Assembly: GCA_002085285.1 (NCBI GenBank) | Contig: NATK01000131.1 | Coordinates: forward strand, 1-10,436 | Reading direction: 5' to 3' | From: Candidatus Latescibacteria bacterium 4484_7 | GTDB taxonomy: Bacteria; Krumholzibacteriota; Krumholzibacteriia; Krumholzibacteriales; Krumholzibacteriaceae | Length of the DNA: 10,436 nucleotides | Shown here: positions 1-6,459 of the stretch, piece by piece | How the letters are laid out: each line of letters starts with the position of its first letter | Numbering within the stretch: position 1 is the stretch's first letter | Translations under genes and position numbers: made by a program | The notes under the pieces: generated by a model | The model's database searches: none | Told to the model about the DNA's origin: nothing | What the model saw: only the letters and a program-made list of their open reading frames with translations

Positions 1-489
1 GAGGCTGCGCATAGGATCAAGGAGTTTGCCCGTCGTCTCGGTGCGGATGATGTGAGGATAGGGTCCCTGAAACCGGAATGGATATATTCGCACAAAGGAG
101 CGAGCCCCTTCTTCAAGGACGAAGGATACAGGAGCCCTCCGTATTTCAAGGGAAAGCCGAAAGGATATCAGGGATCGACTTACGGCGAGAAGATTGCCCT
201 GAGACACCATACGGCGATCTCTATGGCGTTTGAGCAGGACCCGGAGCTCACGGCGACAGGAACTTCGATCGCCGTAGATTATGATGCGAACAGCGTGCTC
301 GCTTCGGTGCAGCTCGCCCGATTCATCAGGGCGTTGGGGTATCCTGCCAGGGCTCATAACCTGCGGAATTACCTGATAATGCTCGTGCCTTTGGCGGTCG
401 ATGCGGGGATCGGCGAGCTTGGCAGGAACGGCTACGTTGTGAGTCGAAAACTCGGTGCAAAATCCAGGTTGTCCGCAGTTCAAACCTAA
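1..489 (+). CDS. Reductive-dehalogenase-like protein, 5' cut by window edge, 3' truncated
   Basis: The frame is open from base 1, so the gene begins outside the window; the visible part encodes about 162 residues. It reads like the corrinoid-binding catalytic region of the reductive dehalogenase family: an early 'RLGADDVRIG' segment followed by 'LKPEWIYS', a middle part with 'FIRALGYPA', and 'PLAVDAGIGELGRNG' near the end. The last motif closely matches the family's conserved segment just before the ferredoxin domain. These enzymes use a corrinoid and two [4Fe-4S] clusters to cleave carbon-halogen bonds; many divergent homologues have no known substrate. Here the frame stops right after 'RLSAVQT', where the two cysteine clusters should follow, so no Fe-S ligand is encoded in this frame. 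A short stretch in another frame (about 473-526) could be the original C-terminus. As it stands the product is probably non-functional as a dehalogenase. Family assignment is by remembered motifs, not by a search. Confidence 0.7.
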   Translation, partial: EAAHRIKEFARRLGADDVRIGSLKPEWIYSHKGASPFFKDEGYRSPPYFKGKPKGYQGSTYGEKIALRHHTAISMAFEQDPELTATGTSIAVDYDANSVLASVQLARFIRALGYPARAHNLRNYLIMLVPLAVDAGIGELGRNGYVVSRKLGAKSRLSAVQT

Positions 490-597
490 GAAGGTTCCCG
501 ATTGGTTCCCCGAGGGCGGCAGATGATTTTCTCCAGCAAGAGCATGAAACAATCGGATGCCGCGGGCGCTACGAGCCGCTCAAGCTTACCTATCGGG

Positions 598-1293
598 TTA
601 AAAGCTCGGCTTTTTCTTCAGCAGGTAAACGATGACTCCAGCTCTGAGCTCGAATGAATCAAAAGTGTCCTTCAACACGTCACCATTGCTCGTATGAATC
701 GTATCGTTTTCGTTGCTTTGAAGCGTGGAGCTGTTGAAAGAGTCCTCGTAGAGCCCCTTGCAGTAAGATGCACTGATAAGGAGGAAGATGTTTCTCTGCA
801 GGTGGTATTCAAGGTCGAAGACGGCGTCCGCTTCGAGCGTGTTGATCCTGCTACCGCCCGAGATAATATTGGTCGTTGCATAGCTCAGGCCGACACCCAG
901 GGAGGGAATGAGCCTTTCAGAGCCAAAGAGAAATCTGCGACGCACGATTACTCCGTATGAGTGATGAGAGGGCTGAACGGTGAAGGTGTCGTAATCGTTC
1001 TGGTAGAAAAGCTGTGGAAAGTACATCAGCGAAGCCGTTCCCTCCAGTGACCAGAGACCGCTTCCGAAGGTTTTGCCAAGTGACACCCCGAAGCCGTACC
1101 CTCGGCGCAGGTCTTCGCGTTCCTGCCTGTCGAATTCGTTAGAGAGGTTGTTCATCGTCGGAAAGCTCGCTCCGAGGTCGGCCTTGAAGAAGAACCGATC
1201 CTCGTAGCCGAACCCGCTGACGGGAACGAGAGTCGTTACGACCGCCAGAATGACCAGCACCGCGACACACTCGACCGTGTCCTTTCTCATCAT
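598..1293 (-). CDS. Exported outer-membrane beta-barrel-like protein (hypothetical)
   Basis: A protein of 231 residues if started at the ATG at 1293. That ATG overlaps the TGA of the upstream macro-domain gene as ATGA and has an AGGTGG ribosome-binding site about 8 nt ahead; a GTG four codons upstream (1305) is less likely. Residues about 1-28 form a signal peptide: 'MMRKD', then a hydrophobic stretch ending near 'VPVSGFG'. The mature part alternates polar and hydrophobic residues, with repeated glycine-aromatic patterns such as 'RRGYGFGVSLGKTF', 'LIPSLGVGLSY' and a final 'FELRAGVIVYLL'. This is typical of small outer-membrane barrels of the OmpA/OMP_b-brl type. The protein ends in a short basic tail rather than the usual terminal aromatic residue. 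Its function is unknown. The overlap implies translational coupling to the macro-domain gene, but a shared role is only inference. Confidence 0.7.
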   Translation of the reverse strand: MMRKDTVECVAVLVILAVVTTLVPVSGFGYEDRFFFKADLGASFPTMNNLSNEFDRQEREDLRRGYGFGVSLGKTFGSGLWSLEGTASLMYFPQLFYQNDYDTFTVQPSHHSYGVIVRRRFLFGSERLIPSLGVGLSYATTNIISGGSRINTLEADAVFDLEYHLQRNIFLLISASYCKGLYEDSFNSSTLQSNENDTIHTSNGDVLKDTFDSFELRAGVIVYLLKKKPSF

Positions 1294-1856
1294 TTCGACT
1301 TCCACCTGCCTTCTTCCAGATCTTTCAGAGCACTTCTGTAGATCTCATAATCTCGATCCGAGAAGAGGACTACACGCACCTCTTCGATATCGTGATTCTT
1401 CATGGTTTCTATTATTGTTGAAAGAGCTACCCCCGCAGCTTCCTCGACGGGGTATCTATAAGCCCCGGTGCTTATGCTCGGAAAGGCGACACTCCTCAGG
1501 CCGCGCCCTGCAGCCAGCTCGAGGGAGTGCCTGTAGCAATCGGCGAGGAGTTTCGCTTCGCCCCTCTCTCCACCCGACCAGATCGGGCCGACCGTGTGTA
1601 TCACGTGTTTCGCCTTCATCCTGCCGGCGGTCGTGATCACAGCCTCGCCTGTTGGAAGACGGCCCATGTCAGCTATAATGCGTTTGCATTCTTCGAGTAT
1701 CGCCGCCCCTCCAGCTCTGTGTATCGCGCCATCGACACCGCCACCCCCCGTTAGCGAAGAGTTCGCCGCATTCACGATTGCATCTGCATCCTCGAGTGTT
1801 ATGTCTCCCTTCTTGAGGACGAGTCTCTTGCCGTCTATGTCCTTGACCTCAGTCAT
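1290..1856 (-). CDS. Macro-domain protein, O-acetyl-ADP-ribose deacetylase type (MacroD/YmdB-like)
   Basis: The 188-residue protein is essentially a single macro domain, close to the roughly 180 residues of E. coli YmdB. Visible family motifs are GDIT (17-20), NAAN (29-32), the loop 'GGGGVDGAIH' (37-46), 'GEAVITTAG' (70-78), 'HVIHTVGP' (84-91) and the phosphate-binding loop 'SISTGAYRYP' (127-136). In MacroD/YmdB enzymes the Asn and Asp matching N32 and D42 support hydrolysis of O-acetyl-ADP-ribose or removal of mono-ADP-ribose from proteins, so the active site looks intact. A GAAGG ribosome-binding site lies about 9 nt before the ATG. The protein is cytoplasmic. The gene lies 69 nt downstream of a thioredoxin gene and overlaps the next gene by 4 nt (ATGA), so the three are probably co-transcribed. 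The family call is secure; the physiological substrate is unknown. Confidence 0.93.
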   Translation of the reverse strand: MTEVKDIDGKRLVLKKGDITLEDADAIVNAANSSLTGGGGVDGAIHRAGGAAILEECKRIIADMGRLPTGEAVITTAGRMKAKHVIHTVGPIWSGGERGEAKLLADCYRHSLELAAGRGLRSVAFPSISTGAYRYPVEEAAGVALSTIIETMKNHDIEEVRVVLFSDRDYEIYRSALKDLEEGRWKSK

Positions 1857-1925
1857 TGTCGCGCGCCTTCAGAAATGCGACCACCTCAAAGGTCCGATCA
1901 TTAACAGAGGTATTTTCTATACTGA

Positions 1926-2288
1926 TCATTGAATCTCGTCTATCCAGTCTCTCAATTCGTCGATCGGCATCAGACCGACGAACCGACTCGCCTCCTTGCC
2001 GTTTTTATATGCGATAACGGTCGGAACGCTCGAAACGTTGTATCTCGAGGCAGTGTAGGGATTCTTCGTTACGTCGAGCCTGAAGAAGTTCACCTTCCCC
2101 ATGTAATCTGGACCGATCTCGTTGAGCAGCCCGCTCATCACCTGGCAGGGAGAGCACATCAGCGAATAGAAATCGACGACCGAAGGCAGTTTATTCTGCA
2201 ACACCTCGAACTCGAAGCTCTCGTCACTCAATGGTCGCGGCTCCCCGGGCCCCTGCTCCAGGCCGAAAAATCTTTTGAAAAACCCCAT
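1926..2288 (-). CDS. Thioredoxin-family protein with CSPC active site
   Basis: A thioredoxin-fold protein of 120 residues. The start is the ATG at 2288, which has an AAAGGA ribosome-binding site 7 nt upstream; a TTG five codons earlier is in frame but lacks this spacing. The first 20 residues ('MGFFKRFFG', then a Pro/Gly-rich linker) precede the domain. The active site is C45-S-P-C48, preceded by 'VVDFYSLM'; the cis-proline is P89 in 'VSSVPTV', and 'FFRLDVTKNP' marks the central strand. The usual WCGPC is therefore MCSPC: the Trp before the first Cys is Met, and Gly is Ser. Such proteins reduce or exchange disulfides in the cytoplasm, and substitutions next to the cysteines shift redox potential and partner choice. 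No signal peptide is evident. It is the first gene of a probable three-gene run with the macro-domain and barrel genes, and lies about 90 bp downstream of a sensor-kinase-like gene. Confidence 0.9.
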   Translation of the reverse strand: MGFFKRFFGLEQGPGEPRPLSDESFEFEVLQNKLPSVVDFYSLMCSPCQVMSGLLNEIGPDYMGKVNFFRLDVTKNPYTASRYNVSSVPTVIAYKNGKEASRFVGLMPIDELRDWIDEIQ

Positions 2289-2319
2289 GGATGTTCCTTT
2301 CAAGAAACTCGTTTTTACA

Positions 2320-2348
2320 AGTATAACTTAAAGTGGGGCTGTGATAAA
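2320..2348 (-). promoter_or_regulatory. Possible promoter for the thioredoxin/macro/barrel run
   Basis: Reading the minus strand, TATACT (2320-2325) matches five of six bases of a sigma-70 -10 box. A poor -35 candidate, TTTATC (2343-2348), lies 17 bp upstream. It falls in the 90-bp gap between the sensor gene's stop and the thioredoxin start, about 30 nt before the ATG, where a promoter would be expected. The weak -35 box makes this tentative; read-through from the sensor gene is equally possible. Confidence 0.3.
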
Positions 2349-2378
2349 CAGCAAAATGGATCGGCGGCACTGTGCAGG

Positions 2379-4184
2379 TCAGGATGAAAATGTCGGGGCG
2401 TTTTCTTTGTTCTGTCTCTTGGAGAAGAGGGTTTTCCCGGAAGCCTCGGTCGCAGCTCTCAAGATGATCCTGAAGCTAGTGCCTGTTTCCGGAAGCGAGG
2501 TTATACCTATGAAGCCGTTGTGGGCGGCGACTATCGACCTTATCCTGGCTAGTTCGAGCCCATTGTCGGTATAGAACTGCGAAAAGAACGGATCGAAGAT
2601 TCTGTCGGTGCGGTCCTTGGTTATGAAATAGCTGTCGGAACTTACCCTTATCAAGACGTATTTTCCCGCGGGCAGCTCGTACGGGTTCGAGCTTTCAAGC
2701 CTTTCGTTTCTAGCCGAAATTTCAATCAGGCATCCTCTTCGAGCCGCAACCTTTATGAACTTCAGCAGCTCGGTGATTACGTATTCGATCTGGCTCCTGT
2801 CGCCATGTACAGGCCATAGGCCTTTGTCCATAGACTGGGTGACATTGCATTCTGTGCTGTTTATTGTGTTGCTCGTTATTTCTCTTATCATTGCCGGGAG
2901 GGCCACCTTCTCCGGTTTTGGAGCAGGCCCCTTCGAGAGGGACATGAGTTCTTCTGCAAGTTTGTCCTCTCTATCGAAGATCTCTTCCAGAACGGCGATC
3001 GATCTGCTTGCTCCTGCATTATCGTTGAACATCGATCTGAGCAGAGAGATCTCGGTCGAAGCGGGCTGATGAATCGACTTCAGCGCATTTGCCATACCTC
3101 TTGCCATCGCCCCGAGCGATTCGAACTTTCTCGCTTCGAAGAGGTGCGAGAACCTTTCTTCGATCTCGGTGATATCTTTGAGCATTACAACGATACCTGC
3201 TGCTTCTCCCTCTGTACCGAGGATCGCTGAGAAGCTCACCGAGACGAGCTTCGTTTCGCCTTCCTTCGTCTTTAGTGTACCTCGATGGTTTATAGACTTG
3301 CCTTCCGTTATCGTGAGGATCTTGTTGAGCGGTGGTATGATCTTTCGGTCGGTTGCCTTGTCGTGCAGGATGAGCAGACGCATGATGCTGTTGCCGACGG
3401 CTTCTTCTCTCGTCCACCCCGTTATGCGGGCGAATGCACCGTTCATGTAAGTGATATTGCCGAGCTTGTCTGCGGTCAATATGCCTTCCTCGACGGAACG
3501 GAGGATCGATTCGAGTTTCTCCTTTTCTTCGCTGAGTCGGTTTTCGGTCTGCTTGAGAGCGGTGAGCTCGAGAGTCAATTCGAACGATCCGACAACCTTG
3601 CCCGATTCGTCAATATCGGGATACCCTCTTATGAACCAGAAACGGCCGTCAGGTGTCGTGATCATATTCTTCTGAGGCGTCCGTGTTTCGATCGATTTCT
3701 GGACAGGGCATCCTTTGCACGGTGATGAACTGTCGTGCCAGAGCGCATAGCATTTTTTGCCGATCATCTCGTCCGGTGTCATATTGAGGGAACGAGCAGC
3801 GGCGCCATTCGCCCAGGAGATGTCGAAATTTTCGTCGTAATAGACGACGAGCTCTTCGATCTGCTCATCAAAAAGCCTTTTTTTCCATGCGATTACGTTC
3901 CTCGACCGCTCGCTTTCGACGAGCCTCTTTTTGAGTCTGTGTCCCGTCATGAGCGCGAGCCATATGACCAAGACAGTTACGGACCGCATCCAGAGTTCGT
4001 GTGGGCTTTTTGTCAGGATATTTTCGAAGAGTCCGTCTGTGTGAAAGAGGAATGTATGTGTAAACGACTCAAAGAGCCAGTAGGCTGCGGATAATGCAGA
4101 GCCGGTAAGTAAAAACCTGATCGTATCGCTTTTCTTGCCGTCGTCTTTTGCAATCGTTTTTCTTAGGGCTTTATCTGACGTCAT
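2379..4184 (-). CDS. Membrane-bound double-PAS sensor with degenerate histidine-kinase core (pseudo-histidine-kinase candidate)
   Basis: A 601-residue protein. Two hydrophobic segments (about 21-48 and 66-82) anchor it in the inner membrane. A first PAS domain follows (about 104-212) with three cysteines, C145, C156 and C159 ('SPCKGCPV'); then a second PAS domain (about 222-341), a DHp-like helix region (about 346-412) and a GHKL ATPase-like domain (about 425-580). The fold resembles NtrB-type kinases: 'EARKFESLGAMARGMA' replaces the usual 'LESLGVLAGGIAHDFNN', and 'RIFDPFF' (528-534) is a good F box. The catalytic residues are missing. The phospho-acceptor His position is N366, the Mg-binding Asn of the N box is F476, the G1 box DxGxG reads SSDSYF, and the G2 box GLGL reads GLEL. 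No receiver domain is present. It may be a signalling scaffold or a redox/ligand sensor without kinase activity. The ATG at 4184 has a modest GGA ribosome-binding site. The reading frame is intact, which argues against simple decay. Confidence 0.85.
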   Translation of the reverse strand: MTSDKALRKTIAKDDGKKSDTIRFLLTGSALSAAYWLFESFTHTFLFHTDGLFENILTKSPHELWMRSVTVLVIWLALMTGHRLKKRLVESERSRNVIAWKKRLFDEQIEELVVYYDENFDISWANGAAARSLNMTPDEMIGKKCYALWHDSSSPCKGCPVQKSIETRTPQKNMITTPDGRFWFIRGYPDIDESGKVVGSFELTLELTALKQTENRLSEEKEKLESILRSVEEGILTADKLGNITYMNGAFARITGWTREEAVGNSIMRLLILHDKATDRKIIPPLNKILTITEGKSINHRGTLKTKEGETKLVSVSFSAILGTEGEAAGIVVMLKDITEIEERFSHLFEARKFESLGAMARGMANALKSIHQPASTEISLLRSMFNDNAGASRSIAVLEEIFDREDKLAEELMSLSKGPAPKPEKVALPAMIREITSNTINSTECNVTQSMDKGLWPVHGDRSQIEYVITELLKFIKVAARRGCLIEISARNERLESSNPYELPAGKYVLIRVSSDSYFITKDRTDRIFDPFFSQFYTDNGLELARIRSIVAAHNGFIGITSLPETGTSFRIILRAATEASGKTLFSKRQNKENAPTFSS

Positions 4185-4495
4185 TTGGGCTTTTCCAGGG
4201 CGCTGACATTGATGGTATCACTTTATTTTCTGTTCTAATATTTTCTATTCTAACGTTTATACATGCTAACGCAAAATTTATTCCAGAAATTACAATGTTT
4301 TGGTTTCGGATATGTTTTGTGGTCAAAATCATTATCAGTTTATGGTTGAAGCTGACTGCTTTCGGTTCGATTTTTGAGTCGTGTAATGATTAAGGCGATG
4401 TGATATGCTATATGCAGCGGGCCCTCATGCAAATGGATGCTCATCTGGTAGTAGGGCAGTTGTAAGGCTGGCACTTTTCTGCGAGGAGGAGAGAG
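4185..4495. other. AT-rich divergent intergenic region
   Basis: This gap separates the divergent sensor (-) and DUF6599-like (+) genes, so it should hold promoters for both. Its first 200 bases are clearly more AT-rich than the flanking genes. The minus strand has one plausible promoter (listed separately). For the plus strand I see no convincing -35/-10 pair. No tRNA, long repeat or credible small gene was recognised. Confidence 0.5.
4247..4274 (-). promoter_or_regulatory. Possible sigma-70 promoter of the PAS sensor gene
   Basis: On the minus strand, TTGCGT (4269-4274) and TAGAAT (4247-4252) are separated by 16 bp. The -10 box matches five of six consensus bases and the -35 box matches its TTG. 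It lies about 63 nt before the sensor ATG. AT-rich sequence yields such matches by chance, so confidence is low. Confidence 0.25.
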
Positions 4496-5254
4496 ATGAA
4501 GAGATCGTTGTCGGTTTTGCCCGCAGCCGTGTTAATCGCTTTCCTGCTTTCATGTGTCTTGTCAGCGTGTCTCACAGCCGACACAACCGTTGTGTCGCAG
4601 AAGATGTTTCTACCGGCGGATGACATTGTGCCTGGTTGGAGAAGAGACGGCAACGTACAGCTCTACGATAGGATGAATCTATGGCGTTACAATGACGGCG
4701 CCGCCGACGAATTCATCCGGTACGGATTCATAGAGCTGGCCGTGCAGAATTATGTTTCGAACGAGGGGGCCTCACTCAAGGTGGAGATATACAGGCACTC
4801 GAAGCCCGAGGAGGCCATGGGGATCTATAACTTGCACAGAGACCCGGCGGCTCGAGTCTGCGACATCGGTGCGGATTGTTACAGCGACCTTTATACTCTG
4901 CATTTCTGGAAGGCGTGCTATTACGTGAGGATAGGAGTGTTTAGCAGCGATTCGGCGCTTGCTGCGGCGATGGTTGATTTTGCAAGGGCGATCGATGAGA
5001 GAATACGGGGTGATTCTGCCCTGCCTGTCGAAAGCACATTTTTCCCTGCGGAATGCCGTATCGAGCATTCTTTGACCTTCACGCCGAGAGGCGCAATCGG
5101 GCTCGACTGGTTCCCTGCCGCACTTTCCGCTGCCTACACCGTCGTTCGAGAGGTTGAACGGGCTGGAGCAAACGACACAATGCCCGTTTGCAACGATTGG
5201 ATGTGCAGAGTGCATCGAGTGGAGACGCGATGGGGACAGTCAGGTTTATCTTGA
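4496..5254 (+). CDS. DUF6599-like lipoprotein, C-terminus apparently frameshifted
   Basis: This frame encodes 252 residues. The ATG has a strong ribosome-binding site (GAGGAGGA at 4483-4490, 5 nt spacing). Residues 1-25 form a lipoprotein signal with lipobox L-S-A-C25, so the protein is probably lipid-anchored in the periplasm or outer membrane. The mature part begins with 'FLPADDIVPGWRRDG' and continues with 'LYDRMNLWRYNDGAADEF' and 'RYGF'. This resembles the DUF6599 pattern in which a 'Lyd.iNgga..y..yGf' segment follows an N-terminal 'P...gw' motif. The family's function is unknown. The last 40 residues look unnatural, with cysteines and a sudden end. A better C-terminus ('GDSQVYLERFGRRIVAVEA' and onward) lies in the +1 frame to 5351. 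Roughly 50 residues expected in between seem absent, so a deletion with frameshift, or a sequence error, is likely. The family call is by remembered pattern and moderately sure. Confidence 0.65.
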   Translation: MKRSLSVLPAAVLIAFLLSCVLSACLTADTTVVSQKMFLPADDIVPGWRRDGNVQLYDRMNLWRYNDGAADEFIRYGFIELAVQNYVSNEGASLKVEIYRHSKPEEAMGIYNLHRDPAARVCDIGADCYSDLYTLHFWKACYYVRIGVFSSDSALAAAMVDFARAIDERIRGDSALPVESTFFPAECRIEHSLTFTPRGAIGLDWFPAALSAAYTVVREVERAGANDTMPVCNDWMCRVHRVETRWGQSGLS

Positions 5255-5351
5255 GAGGTTCGGAAGACGGATCGTTGCAGTCGAAGCAAAGAGTTGCAGT
5301 CGGAAGGAAGCAGAGCGACTCTTTTCCCTCGTATCAAAGCGTATCAGATGA
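5154..5351 (+). pseudogene. Out-of-frame 3' remnant of the DUF6599-like gene
   Basis: The frame is open from 5076 to the TGA at 5349-5351. Its part from about 5208 reads as an ordinary protein end: a Trp-Arg-Arg-Asp-Gly-Asp turn, the strand 'SQVYLERFGRRIVAVEA', and an amphipathic helix 'RKEAERLFSLVSKRI'. Proteins of this type usually close with a strand of the form 'r.GryvvgvE' and a short helix. It sits directly behind the lipoprotein gene and has no ribosome-binding site or convincing start codon of its own. I read it as that gene's displaced C-terminus. Its stop overlaps the stop of the convergent aldo/keto reductase by 8 bp. Confidence 0.5.
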
Positions 5352-6102
5352 CTCTCTCTGCGGCCTCTTTCATCATCTCGGGGATCGGCAACTGATAGGG
5401 GCACTTGTCGAGGCATTCTCCGCACTCTGTGCAGTCTGCGAATTTCTTGTCTAAAGTGTTGAGCCTTGCAAGGGCCCAATCTTTAAGGCCGTATCTTGTG
5501 TAATAGGCGTCTATCAGAAGGAGGAACGGAATGTTGAGTCCGTTCGGGCATGGCATGCAGTAGCCGCATCTTCTGCAGAACCTTCCTTCCCACGTTCCCT
5601 TTTCCTCTTCGAGCTTCTCCGTCTCTTCAGCGTCCAGCTCCCGCAGCTCCTCACCGACACCTGCGTTCTTTTCGACCTGTTCCACCGAATCCATCCCTGG
5701 TATGGCGACGTCGGTGCCCTTGAGAATCGAGAATCTTATCGATTCGGCCGCGTTTCTCAGCGCTCCGCCTGCAAGCGGCTTCATGCCGATGATCCCCATG
5801 CTCCTTTCCCGGGCAGCCGGGATCACATCTTCGAGCCATTCATCCTCGATCGGGTTGAATGGGATCTGGATCGTATCGAACTTTTCCGAGTATATCGCCT
5901 TGAGGATGACTGGTCTCGAATGTCCCGTAACGCCGATCCAGCGGATCTTTCCTTCTTCCTTCGCCTTGAGAAGGGCCTCATACGCCCCGCCCGGCCGAAG
6001 CGCTTTTTCAAGCTGGTCGAGATAATCGACGGAGTGGATCTGGTAGAGATCTATCATGTCGGTTTTAAGGTTTCTGAGGCTCGTCTCGAGCTCCTTGCGC
6101 AT
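5344..6102 (-). CDS. Aldo/keto reductase with C-terminal 4Fe-4S cysteine clusters, N-terminally truncated (probable pseudogene)
   Basis: The first ATG (6102) gives 252 residues, but homology extends upstream of it. The open frame back to a TAA at 6172-6174 encodes 'KIYIASKALSRGAEGM', and its Lys (codon at 6127-6129) fits the catalytic lysine of the family. From the ATG follow 'LETSLRNLKTDMIDLYQIH' (catalytic His H23), 'KIRWIGVTGHS', 'GIIGMKPLAGGAL' and a C-terminal pair of cysteine clusters: C176/C179/C182/C185 and C224/C227/C230/C234. These fit the predicted aldo/keto reductases with a ferredoxin-like tail found in many anaerobes. About 60-70 N-terminal residues are absent, including the strand with the catalytic Asp and Tyr, and I could not find them in any frame upstream. 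Full-length relatives are about 320-390 residues. No ribosome-binding site precedes the ATG. The truncated TIM barrel should not be catalytically active. The missing start could also reflect an assembly join near 6172. Confidence 0.8.
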   Translation of the reverse strand: MRKELETSLRNLKTDMIDLYQIHSVDYLDQLEKALRPGGAYEALLKAKEEGKIRWIGVTGHSRPVILKAIYSEKFDTIQIPFNPIEDEWLEDVIPAARERSMGIIGMKPLAGGALRNAAESIRFSILKGTDVAIPGMDSVEQVEKNAGVGEELRELDAEETEKLEEEKGTWEGRFCRRCGYCMPCPNGLNIPFLLLIDAYYTRYGLKDWALARLNTLDKKFADCTECGECLDKCPYQLPIPEMMKEAAERVI

Positions 6103-6174
6103 CCCTTCGGCTCCACGCGAAAGAGCCTTGCTCGCTATATAGATCTTTGATTTCTCTCCGTTTCGATTCGATTA

Positions 6175-6459
6175 AACCGCGTTGTGTTTTGCCACGTGTA
6201 CGAAATTTAACATAGGAGCGATGAATTTTCCACTGAAAGAGGGAGTTGATTAGAAGGGGGACGGACAGCCCAAGGTAAATGTGCCGGATTGGCCCAAGTG
6301 TGCTGACTCCAGTGATGAATAAGCACCGACGAATCGTGGCACGGTCTCAAACGGCGAATGTGCTCCGATGGCTTAACGGATACCGACCTCCCGCGTCGGT
6401 TGCACTTCAATGACACCTGCGAGGGCCTTGAGAAGCTCTCATGGCTGATCGATTCGGCT
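6175..6459. other. Gene-free interval between aldo/keto reductase remnant and glycosyltransferase
   Basis: No protein was recognised in any frame. An 87-codon minus-strand frame (6207-6470) has no ribosome-binding site, unusual composition and no familiar motif. The missing start of the aldo/keto reductase gene is not here. A hairpin with a 7-nt loop (6383-6399) resembles a tRNA anticodon arm but lacks the rest of a tRNA. The stretch around 6256-6310 looks like neither neighbour's coding sequence and could be foreign or rearranged DNA. Confidence 0.4.

Noticed and set aside
1250..1636. A 128-codon plus-strand ORF across the macro-domain gene.
   Set aside because: Antisense shadow of the clearly recognisable macro gene; Arg/Ser/Pro-rich with no motif.
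2289..2303. TTG start giving the thioredoxin five extra residues.
   Set aside because: The AAAGGA ribosome-binding site overlaps this extension and is correctly spaced for the ATG at 2288.
6230..6320. Possible mobile-element or REP-like sequence near 'GGGGGACGGACAGCCC'.
   Set aside because: No second copy, no paired terminal inverted repeats and no transposase in the window; cannot be supported without a genome-wide search.
6383..6399. tRNA-like anticodon arm: CCGAC stem, 7-nt loop CTCCCGC (would read CCC), GTCGG, preceded by a D-loop-like 'TTAACGGATA'.
   Set aside because: No matching acceptor stem, a D-stem that does not pair, and no proper T-stem around TTCAATG. Probably a chance hairpin; a tRNA scan would settle it.
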